From Agrilactobacillus fermenti (GTDB taxonomy: Bacteria; Bacillota; Bacilli; Lactobacillales; Lactobacillaceae): a stretch of 64,000 nt of DNA. Positions within the stretch are counted from its first letter, which is position 1; each line of letters opens with the position of its first letter. The DNA lies in NCBI RefSeq assembly GCF_021030645.1, contig NZ_JACGCJ010000011.1:17906-81905 (forward strand). Reading direction: 5' to 3'. The notes below the pieces were generated by a model, which was given only the letters and a program-made list of their open reading frames with translations, searched no databases and was not told where the DNA came from. Position numbers and translations under genes: made by a program. This document shows, in pieces, positions 17,114-25,446 of the stretch.

Positions 17114-17668
17114 TTATTTGTCTGCTAGCAATAGATTTAGGGTATGTTCAAAACTTTGATCAGGATCTTGATCCTCAGGTTTGAAGTAGCCCATGATCTC
17201 AATAGCCGTAAAACCAATGATGGCACTAGAAAAGCTACGTGCAAAAGCAATCTGTTCTTGTTTGGATAGTTCAAGTGTTTGGACGAGTTGATCTAAAATA
17301 TTTAAGATCTTAGCCATTGCTTGGCGAAAAGCAGAGTTTTGACCGTAATTTTGAATGTAGTAAATAATGGTAACAAGCTGGCCCTGTGCGCGGAAGTAGC
17401 TGTGGATCACTTCACCAAAGCTCCGCAAAGCGGCCTTACCAGTTAAACCCACCAGCTCTTGGATAATAACTTGATAGAGATCATCCATAAAATTTTGCCC
17501 CATGGATTCAATGAGGTCATTGGTATTTTTGAAGTAGTTATAAAGTGACTGTGAGCGGATATCCAGGCGCTTCGCTAATTTAGGAAAGGTTAGTTTTTCA
17601 AAACCAGACTCTTTGACCAACGCGGCTGCTTCTGCCATCACTTTTTGTTTATCTAATGTACGTTTCAT
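17114..17668 (-). CDS. TetR/AcrR family regulator
   Basis: A 184-residue TetR-type repressor. The N-terminal HTH is clear: LVKESGFEKLTFPKLAKRLDIRSQSLYNYFKNTNDLIESM (about residues 17-56). The C-terminal half is a helical ligand-binding domain. SD AAGGAGGTG precedes its ATG. The MMPL exporter follows 21 bp downstream on the same strand, and a palindromic operator lies just upstream of the shared promoter, so it very likely represses its own operon and is released by a substrate of the pump. Confidence 0.9.
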   Translation of the reverse strand: MKRTLDKQKVMAEAAALVKESGFEKLTFPKLAKRLDIRSQSLYNYFKNTNDLIESMGQNFMDDLYQVIIQELVGLTGKAALRSFGEVIHSYFRAQGQLVTIIYYIQNYGQNSAFRQAMAKILNILDQLVQTLELSKQEQIAFARSFSSAIIGFTAIEIMGYFKPEDQDPDQSFEHTLNLLLADK

Positions 17669-17706
17669 CTAGGCACCTCCTTACCTTTTTTCTGGAAGCA
17701 AAAAGT

Positions 17707-17750
17707 ATTGTAACACTACAATGAGTTGAAATCAATCTACAACGTGTAGA
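17707..17750 (-). promoter_or_regulatory. Promoter and operator of the tetR-mmpL operon
   Basis: On the minus strand, -35 TTGATT (plus 17730-17735) and -10 TACAAT (17707-17712) are separated by 17 bp. Directly upstream of the -35 is a perfect 6-bp palindrome with a 3-bp centre, TCTACA-ACG-TGTAGA (17736-17750). The half-site ACACTACA recurs close to the -10. This is a plausible TetR-family operator. Confidence 0.65.
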
Positions 17751-17760
17751 AAATATTGTA

Positions 17761-17803
17761 AAAAATGCGGGCGAAAACAAAACGTTAATTTTGTCTCGCT
17801 CGC
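17761..17803 (-). terminator. Terminator after the 138-residue protein gene
   Basis: On the minus strand, GCGAGCGAGACAAAA pairs with TTTTGTTTTCGCCCGC around a short TTAACG loop and runs into a T-tract. It is one of the GAGACAAAA-type hairpins and lies 33 bp after the stop at 17836. Confidence 0.8.
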
Positions 17804-17835
17804 TATTTTCAATATCTATTCAGACACATATGAAA

Positions 17836-18252
17836 TCATCCCTGTAGACTAACTTTAAGTTTGGCACTATTTTTGAGCGCTGCTTTTAGCAAAGTAAAAT
17901 TCTTTCGACTTAAACTCGTCGTTTCATCTTCAACCAGCAACATGATAGCTTTGACAAAAAAATTTGTTTGGTGTTTGTAAAATTGAACTTTTTGCTGATA
18001 TGATAGATCCAGTGCCAGTAAGCTAAAGCCCACTTCTTTTAGTAACCAGTGGGCGATGAGCGGATTGTTTAAAATAGCATCATAATCATGGACCATTTCT
18101 GCATTCGAGTGCCACAAATCAGTAGCCGGGAGTTGTTGCGCCATTAAGGCGGCTTCATAGCTGGTATCATTTTTAATATAAGCGCCTAAATTAAGATTGC
18201 CTCGAGTTTGTAACTCAAATTTGAGTAATTGACCATAGCTTATATCCTTCAT
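17836..18252 (-). CDS. Hypothetical protein (138 aa)
   Basis: A soluble, mostly helical protein of 138 residues that I do not recognise. It contains a mixed region LPATDLWHSNAEMVHDYDAIL and an amphipathic block YQQKVQFYKHQTNFFVKAIMLLVEDE. No metal, nucleotide or DNA-binding motif is obvious. I start it at ATG 18252, nine bases after AAGAAGG; a GTG three codons earlier sits on top of the SD. It is monocistronic, with its own terminator. Confidence 0.65.
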   Translation of the reverse strand: MKDISYGQLLKFELQTRGNLNLGAYIKNDTSYEAALMAQQLPATDLWHSNAEMVHDYDAILNNPLIAHWLLKEVGFSLLALDLSYQQKVQFYKHQTNFFVKAIMLLVEDETTSLSRKNFTLLKAALKNSAKLKVSLQG

Positions 18253-18480
18253 GATAGCCACCTTCTTTCACGAATAAGCGTCCGCCTTAATAAAAATGTT
18301 ATTACATTAATCCATTTGATGAAAACTGATCCTAAAGGATGCCCGTGTTCAGGCTGATTTCAAGTAGCTCATTAAAATAATCATCGTTTTCGATCTTCTA
18401 GGTTTATTTTACGAAATTAGGTTAGTAGAGCCTACCATTATTGCTTAAATGTTGGACTGCAAATGAGAGTTAGGAGTGTT

Positions 18481-19197
18481 GTGATCAATATGGGACAAAA
18501 ATATTATGCCGTTGCCAAAGGCCGTAAACGCGGCGTTTTTAACGATTGGGCGACCACTGAAAAACTAGTCAAGGGCTACACGGGGGCCCGCTATAAAAGC
18601 TTTAAGACCCGCCAAGAGGCAGAGGTTTTCGTTCAAACAGCAGGTAAAAATTCTGGCACCAATCAAGGTATAAAAAAGAGCACTAACGTTGTTAAACGCA
18701 CACCTGCAAGCGAAAATACCGCAGAAGTAATCTTTTATACAGACGGCGGCTCTAGAAATACAGGTAATGTTCGCGGCGGCCATGTAAAAGCTACTGATAA
18801 AGCAGCTTGGGCCTATTTGATCCAAGTCAAAGGGCAAGAAATTGCTGATTCAGGCCATGAGTTCGGTGCGACCAATAACCGAATGGAAATTACTGGATTT
18901 AAGATGGCTTTAGAAAAGCTCATTCAATTAGGTTTAAATGAAACGGCAATTTTAGGAGTATTGGATTCCCAATATGTGCTAAATGCCATACAAAAAGGCT
19001 GGTTGGTTGGCTGGCAGCGTCGCGGTTATCGTAAAGCAGATGGTTCGGTACCTGTTAATGTTGAATTGTGGCGGGAAGTGGCAAAGCTCTTACCGAAGTT
19101 TCCTAAATTACAGTTGACTTGGACCAAGGGGCATGCTGATAATCATGGTAATGTATTTGTGGATGAATTGTTGAATCGTGAAATGGATCAAATGTAA
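18481..19197 (+). CDS. Ribonuclease HI with N-terminal hybrid-binding domain
   Basis: About 238 residues. RNase HI cleaves the RNA strand of RNA:DNA hybrids (R-loops, primers). The N-terminus GQKYYAVAKGRKRGVF to EAEVF is the RNase H1 hybrid-binding (viroplasmin-like) domain, followed by a variable linker. The catalytic domain starts at VIFYTDGGSRN; the acidic residues fall in YTDGG, NNRMEI, GVLDSQY and HADNHGNVFVDEL, giving the usual D-E-D-D set. GTG 18481 has AGGAG four bases ahead; ATG 18490 (13 bases from the SD) and ATG 18463 (no SD) are alternatives. This is the eukaryote-like two-domain form also found in lactobacilli. Confidence 0.85.
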   Translation: MINMGQKYYAVAKGRKRGVFNDWATTEKLVKGYTGARYKSFKTRQEAEVFVQTAGKNSGTNQGIKKSTNVVKRTPASENTAEVIFYTDGGSRNTGNVRGGHVKATDKAAWAYLIQVKGQEIADSGHEFGATNNRMEITGFKMALEKLIQLGLNETAILGVLDSQYVLNAIQKGWLVGWQRRGYRKADGSVPVNVELWREVAKLLPKFPKLQLTWTKGHADNHGNVFVDELLNREMDQM

Positions 19198-19267
19198 GGT
19201 CTGATGATTTAGAAGTACGATTAGCGGCACGAATTTATAGCTTAGGTTATTTGAAATAAGGGCATTG

Positions 19268-19313
19268 AAAAAGTGATTGAACTCAAGATGATCTTGAATT
19301 CAATCACTTTTTT
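19268..19313 (+). terminator. Terminator after RNase HI gene
   Basis: AAAAAGTGATTGAA (from 19268) pairs perfectly with TTCAATCACTTTTTT (to 19313) around a short AT-rich loop, with a T-tract. It lies 70 bp after the RNase HI stop. Confidence 0.85.
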
Positions 19314-19600
19314 AGGTTGGTGTGCCAAAACTACCCGCTGATTCTCGCGCTCTGATTAAACGCGTTCCAAAGGGTAACTTCGTCACCTAACGTTAAATCT
19401 CTGGAATGACTGACGCCATATCTGCATGATTTTCCGTTAGTGCTCCGAAGCTGACCGCCCTTTGTCGCGCTCTGATTAAACGCGCTCCAAAGGATAACTT
19501 CGTCACCTAACGTTAAATCTCTGGAATGGCTGACGCCATATCTGCACGATTTTCCGTTAGTGCTCCGAAGCTGACCATCCTTTGTCGCGCTCTGTTAAAA
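19314..19600 (+). repeat. Tandem array: one truncated and two complete 120-bp palindromic repeats
   Basis: TCTGATTAAACGCG begins at 19351 and again at 19471, and the following TCTG begins at 19591, so the period is exactly 120 bp. The two full units differ at only a few positions. Each folds through AAAGGG/CCCTTT, CTTCG/CGAAG, CACCTAAC/GTTAGTG and ACGTTAAATC/GATTTTCCGT. The left flank (19314-19353) is the right end of a different subtype, the one seen complete at 55021-55140. The array sits between the RNase HI terminator and the stop of the DUF1002 gene. Confidence 0.85.
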
Positions 19601-20557
19601 TAAATTCTGGAAGAAATTCACAATGGCATCCCAGATTTTTTGGATGAAATTTCGATTTTCCTGGGTATTCAGCTTATTAAACACGCCTTTGGCACTATCG
19701 ACAATATTGTTTGATAGTTTTTGGGCTTGTTGTTTAAAATTGCTGGAATTTAACGCACCAGAATCGCGAATTTGAACTAGAATATTAATAATTTGCTGCT
19801 TTTGATTGTTATTGATGATATTTTGAATATTATTTTTCTCTAATTGATTGTTTACGATCGTTGTGATCTGACCCACGCTGATATTATGTCCAGCTTTAGC
19901 CATATCGCTTTTGGCACCGGCAATGGCGTTGTTTAATTGGGCATCGGAATAACCATCTTTGCCCTTATTGTCTTGATTAATATCACTCAGCGTACTCATT
20001 TCATTTTGCGCCGCATTGATTTGCTTTTGGCTTAAATCGCTGCCGTTTTGATCAAAAGCGGCATAAACACCAGCTAGCGCGCCTGAGCCGTCGATGGGGA
20101 CTGCAGAGGTCACATAAATATTTGCGTCAGACACACCTGCAGTTAATGCGGCATTTTTGTATTGATCAGCTGTGATTGTAGTAATATTATTCTTACCGTT
20201 ATACGGTAGGATGTGCACATTAATACCTGAACCAGAGCTTGTTTTCTCAACGGCAGCACTAGACCAAACACTGGAATTACTGGTAAAGTTGCTGCCAGAA
20301 GGGTTCAGATATTTCACTAAAGTATCCCCATTGACCGTGATTGTTTGGTAATTGCTATTGTCTAGGTCTTTTGTCAAAGTATTGATTGTCCCTTGTTTTT
20401 GGTCAGTGGTTAAGGTGGTCCCCAGGGTAACCGTGGGTTGCTGCCATGTTTCCGCGTGAACGGCCTGCGTTTTGAAATTAAAAAATGTGAATGTGATTGC
20501 CGCTAAAATTGCTAAGCTGCCTAGTAAAGGCTGGATATTCTTTTTGATAGTAGTCAT
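19595..20557 (-). CDS. Secreted/anchored DUF1002 protein
   Basis: A 320-residue extracellular protein. The N-terminus has a signal anchor with AILAAITFTFFNF and a probable processing or exit site near QAVHAE. The body is rich in Asn, Ser, Thr and Gln. Segments such as LNPSGSNFTSNSSVWSSA, AVPIDGSGALAGVYAAF and the later INAAQNEMSTLSDIN are typical of DUF1002 proteins, which lactobacilli secrete and whose function is unknown. The C-terminal helix pair ends IWDAIVNFFQNLF, probably amphipathic. SD GAAAGG precedes ATG. The stop codon lies at the edge of the repeat array. Confidence 0.82.
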   Translation of the reverse strand: MTTIKKNIQPLLGSLAILAAITFTFFNFKTQAVHAETWQQPTVTLGTTLTTDQKQGTINTLTKDLDNSNYQTITVNGDTLVKYLNPSGSNFTSNSSVWSSAAVEKTSSGSGINVHILPYNGKNNITTITADQYKNAALTAGVSDANIYVTSAVPIDGSGALAGVYAAFDQNGSDLSQKQINAAQNEMSTLSDINQDNKGKDGYSDAQLNNAIAGAKSDMAKAGHNISVGQITTIVNNQLEKNNIQNIINNNQKQQIINILVQIRDSGALNSSNFKQQAQKLSNNIVDSAKGVFNKLNTQENRNFIQKIWDAIVNFFQNLF

Positions 20558-20646
20558 AGTGTCTGCCTTTCTGTTAATGAAATAATTGATTTCGTAAGAT
20601 TAGTATTGCAAATAAGTTTGAAGATTTGATGGGAGGGTACGGTATT

Positions 20647-21414
20647 ATGATTCTTGTACACCGGCGACATGTAAATGAGATTCCTATTTTAGAAGTTGTT
20701 GCTGAACAATTCAAGTCGCAGCCATTGCCCTGTGTGATCTATTATCATGGCTGGCGCTCTGCTAAGGAGTTGGTTTTGACACAGGCACGAAAATTAGCCC
20801 AGCAAAAAATACGCGTTATTTTACCGGATGCTTTTAATCATGGCGAACGCTTGTTACAACAAATTTCACAAATACCATCATTTACATTTTGGCAGAGCAT
20901 TCAAGCTAACTTAGCTGAATTTTCATTAATTATACATTATTTAAAACAAAATCAGCTTTTATTAGCGGATCTCATCGGTGTGGGCGGCGTTTCTATGGGT
21001 GGCATCACAACTTGTGCGTTGTTAACGCAGCATCCTGAGATCAAATGGGCGGCTTGTGTGATGGGCAGCCCCCAGCCATTATTGTATCGGGAGCGTGTCC
21101 TTCAGCGCGCTGCTTACTTTAAACGAGCATTGCCAGCTGACTTTCGAGAGCTAACCAGTTGGCTGAGCCATTATGATTTGGCGAGTCGGCCGCAAAAACT
21201 CGCTGGGCGGCCGTTGCTGTTTTGGCATGGGACAGCCGATCCACGAATCGACTTTGAAGATGCTTACCAATTCTATGTAAAGCACCATACGCAATCATAT
21301 GGCCGACAGATGCAGTTTGACATCGGTCGCGGGCAGGGACATTTGGTCAGACCTGAGACGATGGACCGGATCACGACTTTTATGGCAGCACAAATCTATG
21401 AAGCTGAAGATTAG
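20647..21414 (+). CDS. Alpha/beta hydrolase (YitV/YjfP-like esterase)
   Basis: A 255-residue serine hydrolase of the dienelactone hydrolase/prolyl oligopeptidase-like group. The nucleophile elbow is GVGGVSMGGITT, the acid is likely Asp in HGTADPRIDFED, and the His is in GQGHLV near the C-terminus. An oxyanion segment IYYHGWRSAKE precedes. ATG 20647 has GGGAGG nine bases upstream; the earlier in-frame ATG pair at 20626 lacks an SD. Related proteins hydrolyse short acyl esters, but the natural substrate is unknown. Confidence 0.82.
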   Translation: MILVHRRHVNEIPILEVVAEQFKSQPLPCVIYYHGWRSAKELVLTQARKLAQQKIRVILPDAFNHGERLLQQISQIPSFTFWQSIQANLAEFSLIIHYLKQNQLLLADLIGVGGVSMGGITTCALLTQHPEIKWAACVMGSPQPLLYRERVLQRAAYFKRALPADFRELTSWLSHYDLASRPQKLAGRPLLFWHGTADPRIDFEDAYQFYVKHHTQSYGRQMQFDIGRGQGHLVRPETMDRITTFMAAQIYEAED

Positions 21415-21519
21415 AATAAAATGTTAAAATTATGAGTCTTTATAGATTGTGTACAATTAGTTGATATATAAATATGTAACACGTTTTCAAAAATAGTAAT
21501 TTTGTGGGATTTCCCTATT

Positions 21520-21573
21520 GACTTCTCATAAAGAATAACCTAACTTTAAATTATCAAATGAGAATTGTTTTCA
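21520..21573 (+). promoter_or_regulatory. feo promoter region with Fur-like box
   Basis: A TTGACT -35 candidate near 21520 is followed by an AT-rich stretch. At 21559-21573 lies TGAGAAT-T-GTTTTCA, a 7-1-7 inverted repeat close to the Fur-family consensus TGATAAT-N-ATTATCA (5 of 7 paired positions symmetric). It lies about 50 bp ahead of the feoA start. Iron-dependent repression of the feo operon is the expected role. Confidence 0.5.
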
Positions 21574-21624
21574 ATTAGGTCCATAAGTGACTTAATTGTT
21601 TCGATAGATAAAGGGGATGGTTGG

Positions 21625-22101
21625 ATGATACCCTTGACAGATGGTCAAATCGGCATGGCTTATCAGGTTAGAAATAATCCTAAGATCGACCAATCTGACA
21701 AACATCTGCGTGACTTAGGTTTTGCAACAGGCGCTGAGGTTCACATTATTTCAGCTTCTAAAGATGCAATGATCGTTTTGGCCCGTGGTAGCCGAATCGC
21801 ATTGAATCGAGCTACGGCGGCGTTGATTTATATCGAACCGAAGCAAGACCGTTCCGATCAGGATTGGACTTCGTTAGCCAATACTAAAGTTGGACATTCT
21901 GGTCGTGTCGGCGCAATTTTAGGGAAAGGTGCGGTTAAGCGCCGGTTAATGGATATGGGATTTACTCGGGGTGTGATCGTTAGAGTACGTAAAGTTGCCC
22001 CATTAGGCGACCCGATTCAAGTGAGCATTCGTGGGTATGAACTTAGTTTACGTAAATCAGAAGCACAGCTGATCTTAGTGGAGGAGGCAAGCCATGACTA
22101 G
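21625..22101 (+). CDS. feoA: FeoA with two tandem FeoA domains
   Basis: A 158-residue cytoplasmic partner of the ferrous iron transporter FeoB. The usual FeoA is about 75-80 residues; here two SH3-like FeoA domains are fused. The first (about 1-70) contains HLRDLGFATGAEVHIIS, the second (about 80-155) KRRLMDMGFTRGVIVRVRKVAPLGDPIQVSIRGYELSLR, with the typical GDP-I-RGYELSLRK ending only in the second. ATG 21625 has AAAGGGG ten bases upstream; a longer frame from 21565 overlaps the Fur-like box. It overlaps feoB by 8 bp, so translation is coupled. Confidence 0.88.
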   Translation: MIPLTDGQIGMAYQVRNNPKIDQSDKHLRDLGFATGAEVHIISASKDAMIVLARGSRIALNRATAALIYIEPKQDRSDQDWTSLANTKVGHSGRVGAILGKGAVKRRLMDMGFTRGVIVRVRKVAPLGDPIQVSIRGYELSLRKSEAQLILVEEASHD

Positions 22102-24241
22102 CATGGAATTAGCCCTAGCAGGCAACCCCAACTGTGGTAAAACAACTGCTTTCAATGCACTAACTGGTGCGCGGCAGTATGTTGGTAATTGGCCCGGCGT
22201 TACGGTAGAAAAAAAGGCCGGTTATCTGAAGCACAACAAAAAAGTAACTTTACAGGATTTGCCTGGGATCTATTCCTTGGCACCATATTCACCTGAAGAG
22301 ATCGTTGCCCGGGACTATTTGATCGACAATCGACCGGATGCGGTTATAGATATTGTCGATGCTACAAATATTGAGCGTAATTTATATTTGACAGTCCAAT
22401 TGATGGAGACTGGATTACCGATTGTTGTGGCTATGAATATGATGGATGTTGTCAAAAAGCAAAACAAGCAATTTAATTTAGATAAATTAGCCTATGGTCT
22501 GGGCGTACCTGTGGTTAGTATCTGTGCTTTAAAGGCACAAGGCCTCAATGAAGCAACGCAGCGAGCAATAGACGCGGCTGAAGATACCGATACTCAAGAT
22601 CGCTACCCCCTTTATGATAAACGTTTTGAAGCAGCTATTGGTGAAATCGAAGACGTGATCTGTCAGCAAGTACCTTATGATCGTAAACGCTGGTTTGCCA
22701 TTAAGCTGTTTGAACGGGACACCAAGATCAATGAACAACTGACGCTCACGGATGAACAAAAAATAGAGCTTGAAGATATTATCCGCACGGCTGAAAAAGT
22801 ATTCAACGATGATAGTGAAAGTATTGTGATCAATGAACGCTATGCGTTTGTGACACGCATCGTCAATTTAGCCGTTGTTAAGAAAAGTGATTTTTCGTTA
22901 AGTACTAGTGATAAGATCGATCGGGTTGTGACTAACCGCTTCTTGGCGTTGCCAATTTTTGCTGTTGTGATGTGGGCTGTTTATTATTTATCCATTCAAA
23001 CTGTGGGTACACTCGGGACAGATTGGATCAATGACGTGTTATTTGGTCAAATCATCCCGAATACATTGACACCCTTATTAGCAAGTTGGCAAGTCGCAAC
23101 GTGGATGCAAAGCTTGATTTTAGACGGTATTATTGGTGGGGTCGGTTCTGTGATCGGTTTCCTACCGCAGCTGATCGTACTGTTTGTCTGTTTAGGTATT
23201 TTGGAAGATTGCGGCTATATGGCGCGGATTGCTTTCGTCATGGATCGCTTGTTCCGTAAATTTGGCTTGTCTGGCAAGTCTTTTATCCCAATGCTGGTGG
23301 CAACAGGTTGTGGGGTGCCGGGAATCATGGCTAGTCGGACGATCGAGAATGAAAAAGATCGTCATATGACGATCATGATCACGACATTCATGCCCTGTTC
23401 TGCAAAACTGACGATCATTGCGCTGGTTGCTGGTGCTTTCTTCCCAACCAGTTCTTGGGTCGCACCTTCTGCTTACTTTGTCGGGATCTTTGCCATTGTC
23501 GCTTCAGGTATCTTTTTGAAAAAAACGCGATTATTTGCTGGTGATCCCGCACCATTTATTATGGAATTACCAACTTATCATATGCCACAATTTATGAACG
23601 TCGCGCGCCAGGTATTGGAGCGTAGTCGGTCATTCATTAAAAAAGCGGGGACCATTATCTTTGCCAGTTGTATTTTGATTTGGCTGTTATCAAACTTTAA
23701 CTTCAGACTCCAATGGGTCTCTGAAGGTAAAAGCATGTTAGCAGCTATTGGGGCTGTGATTGCGCCACTATTTGCACCATTAGGCTGGGGCAACTGGCGG
23801 GCAACCGTTGCTGCTTTTACGGGATTGGTCGCAAAAGAAAATGTTGTCGGAACTTTCGGTGTGCTCTTCAGTCATGCGAAAGGCTTAGCTGAGAACGGTC
23901 AACAAATTTGGCCGCTGCTGCGGGCAACATTTACGCCTGCTGCTGGCTATTCATTTTTAGTCTTTAATCTATTATGTGCCCCTTGTTTTGCGGCAGTTGG
24001 TGCGATGCGCCGGGAATTTGGCGATGTGAAATGGACTATGACGGCCGTCACATATCAGTGCAGTTTGGCTTATTTAGTGAGTTTCATGATTTATCAATTT
24101 GCCCATTGGCTTCTAGAAGGCGGGGCCTTCACAATTAGTACTGGGATTGCTTTTGCAGCCTTGGCATTATGTGTTTACGCGTTAGGCTTCATGCCGAAAC
24201 GCCAACAACCAGTTGCTGAACTTTCAACCGCACAATCTTGA
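22094..24241 (+). CDS. feoB: Ferrous iron transporter FeoB
   Basis: A 715-residue membrane GTPase that imports Fe2+. The N-terminal G domain shows G1 GNPNCGKT (10-17), G3 DLPGIYSL and G4 NMMD. It is followed by the GDI helical domain and a membrane part with two Gate motifs (LVATGCGVPGIMASRTI and the later CAPCFAAVGAMRREFG) holding the conserved cysteines. SD GAGGAGG lies inside the end of feoA. The product is slightly shorter than E. coli FeoB but complete. It is the middle gene of feoA-feoB-FeoB-associated protein. Confidence 0.95.
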   Translation: MTSMELALAGNPNCGKTTAFNALTGARQYVGNWPGVTVEKKAGYLKHNKKVTLQDLPGIYSLAPYSPEEIVARDYLIDNRPDAVIDIVDATNIERNLYLTVQLMETGLPIVVAMNMMDVVKKQNKQFNLDKLAYGLGVPVVSICALKAQGLNEATQRAIDAAEDTDTQDRYPLYDKRFEAAIGEIEDVICQQVPYDRKRWFAIKLFERDTKINEQLTLTDEQKIELEDIIRTAEKVFNDDSESIVINERYAFVTRIVNLAVVKKSDFSLSTSDKIDRVVTNRFLALPIFAVVMWAVYYLSIQTVGTLGTDWINDVLFGQIIPNTLTPLLASWQVATWMQSLILDGIIGGVGSVIGFLPQLIVLFVCLGILEDCGYMARIAFVMDRLFRKFGLSGKSFIPMLVATGCGVPGIMASRTIENEKDRHMTIMITTFMPCSAKLTIIALVAGAFFPTSSWVAPSAYFVGIFAIVASGIFLKKTRLFAGDPAPFIMELPTYHMPQFMNVARQVLERSRSFIKKAGTIIFASCILIWLLSNFNFRLQWVSEGKSMLAAIGAVIAPLFAPLGWGNWRATVAAFTGLVAKENVVGTFGVLFSHAKGLAENGQQIWPLLRATFTPAAGYSFLVFNLLCAPCFAAVGAMRREFGDVKWTMTAVTYQCSLAYLVSFMIYQFAHWLLEGGAFTISTGIAFAALALCVYALGFMPKRQQPVAELSTAQS

Positions 24242-24254
24242 GGAGATGTTAGAT

Positions 24255-24422
24255 ATGGCAACCGTAATTTTAGCAATTTTAATTTTTGGTAGTGCTGCAT
24301 ATGTGATCTGGTCACGTTATTTGAAAAAAGATCGTAAACCAGCTTGTGATGGCTGTCATGACGTGGGCTGTCCTTTAGTTGCGGCAAAAGATGCAAAGCA
24401 TGGTGAGCATCTTAATTCATAG
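24255..24422 (+). CDS. FeoB-associated Cys-rich membrane protein
   Basis: A 55-residue protein with one N-terminal membrane helix (ATVILAILIFGSAAYVIW), a positively charged segment and a cysteine cluster CDGCHDVGC. This layout defines the FeoB-associated Cys-rich membrane proteins, which follow feoB in many Firmicutes and are thought to help iron passage or stability of the complex. SD AGGAGATG is at 24241. The gene begins 13 bp after the feoB stop and is the last gene of the operon. Confidence 0.85.
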   Translation: MATVILAILIFGSAAYVIWSRYLKKDRKPACDGCHDVGCPLVAAKDAKHGEHLNS

Positions 24423-24457
24423 TAAATAATAATCTTGTAAAAATAAATGCACACAAG

Positions 24458-24494
24458 GCCGGGACAAAATTAATGTTTTGCGACCGGCTTTTTT
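24458..24494 (+). terminator. feo operon terminator
   Basis: GCCGG (24458-24462) pairs with CCGGC (24484-24488), with AAAA/TTTT pairing inside, followed by TTTTTT. It belongs to the GGGACAAAA hairpin class. Confidence 0.85.
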
Positions 24495-24660
24495 GTATCT
24501 GGATACTACAGCTTTGAATGCTTTTTAGCGCGTGTTATTTTTTGATTATTAGTTAGTGTGAAGCAACCGTTTTAATGTGAACTATTTTACAATGTAAGAG
24601 AACAGTTTTATACTGATCTTGTAATGGCTTACAATTTAAAACTTAAAGAAGGTAATTCGT

Positions 24661-25314
24661 TTGGATAAAACAATAGCTAAATCCATTATTAATAACAAAT
24701 TTGATGACGTTATGTTCGGTAGAAAGTCAGTTCGTAACTTTGACGAGACCAAATCTATCGATCGTTCAGAATTACAAGAAATGATTGCTGAGGCAACGAC
24801 AGCACCGTCTGCATGCAACTTGCAGTCGTGGCATTTCGTTGTTGTGAACACACCTACGGGCAAAGCCAAGGTACATGAGGCAGCGCTGAAATTCAACTAT
24901 CCTCAATTAGAAACAGCACCGGCTACGATCTTTATTTTCGGTGATACGGCTTCCCATGAAGTTTATCGTGAAGTTTGGACTAAAGCTCGTGATGCTGGCA
25001 AAATCTCTCAAGAGAAGCTAGATCAAATCTTTAATACTTTTCTACCCATGTATGAGCATGCTGATCAAGAATTCTTAAAGTTTGATGCGACTATTGATTG
25101 TGCAATGGTAGCCATGCAATTGCTGCTGATAGCCAGAGCACATGGCTATGAAGCTGTGCCGTGGGCAGGCTATGATGGCGGTAAACTTTTAACAGCATTA
25201 GGTTTGGACGCCAAGCGCTATGTTCCTGTGATGGCGGTTTCGATTGGTAATGCTGCAGAACAGCCGATTGATACTGATCGTTACGATGCGGCTGCTTTAA
25301 CAGAATTTGTATAA
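24661..25314 (+). CDS. Nitroreductase family protein
   Basis: A 217-residue FMN-dependent oxidoreductase. The N-terminal GRKSVRNFDE and the following EATTAPSACNLQSWHFVVV are the flavin-binding segments of the nitroreductase superfamily; the tail AALGLDAKRYVPVMAVSIGN fits as well. It starts with TTG 24661, eight bases after AAGAAGG. Length is typical. It is monocistronic, with a terminator at 25339. Likely NAD(P)H-dependent reduction of quinones or nitro compounds; the substrate is unknown. Confidence 0.85.
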   Translation: MDKTIAKSIINNKFDDVMFGRKSVRNFDETKSIDRSELQEMIAEATTAPSACNLQSWHFVVVNTPTGKAKVHEAALKFNYPQLETAPATIFIFGDTASHEVYREVWTKARDAGKISQEKLDQIFNTFLPMYEHADQEFLKFDATIDCAMVAMQLLLIARAHGYEAVPWAGYDGGKLLTALGLDAKRYVPVMAVSIGNAAEQPIDTDRYDAAALTEFV

Positions 25315-25338
25315 TTAATTTGTGGTCGAATACAAAAT

Positions 25339-25384
25339 GACCCTCAAAAGTTAGATTGAAAAATCTGATTTTTGAGGGTCTTTG
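25339..25384 (+). terminator. Terminator after nitroreductase gene
   Basis: GACCCTCAAAA pairs with TTTTTGAGGGTC, with inner AGATT/AATCT pairing, followed by TTTGTTT. The inner segment AAGTTAGATTG-AAAAATCT recurs in the terminator at 35149. Confidence 0.85.
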
Positions 25385-25446
25385 TTTGGTCAGCTAATCA
25401 TGCAGCTTATTCCATTTATCTTTTTAGGATCATGGATCTATCATGA

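Noticed and set aside
19351..19590. Possible CRISPR or other short-spacer array
   Set aside because: The whole 120-bp unit repeats without unique spacers, and no cas gene is present.
21475..21490. cre-like sequence TGTAACACGTTTTCA before the feo promoter
   Set aside because: It has one base too many between the TG and CG positions compared with the cre consensus.
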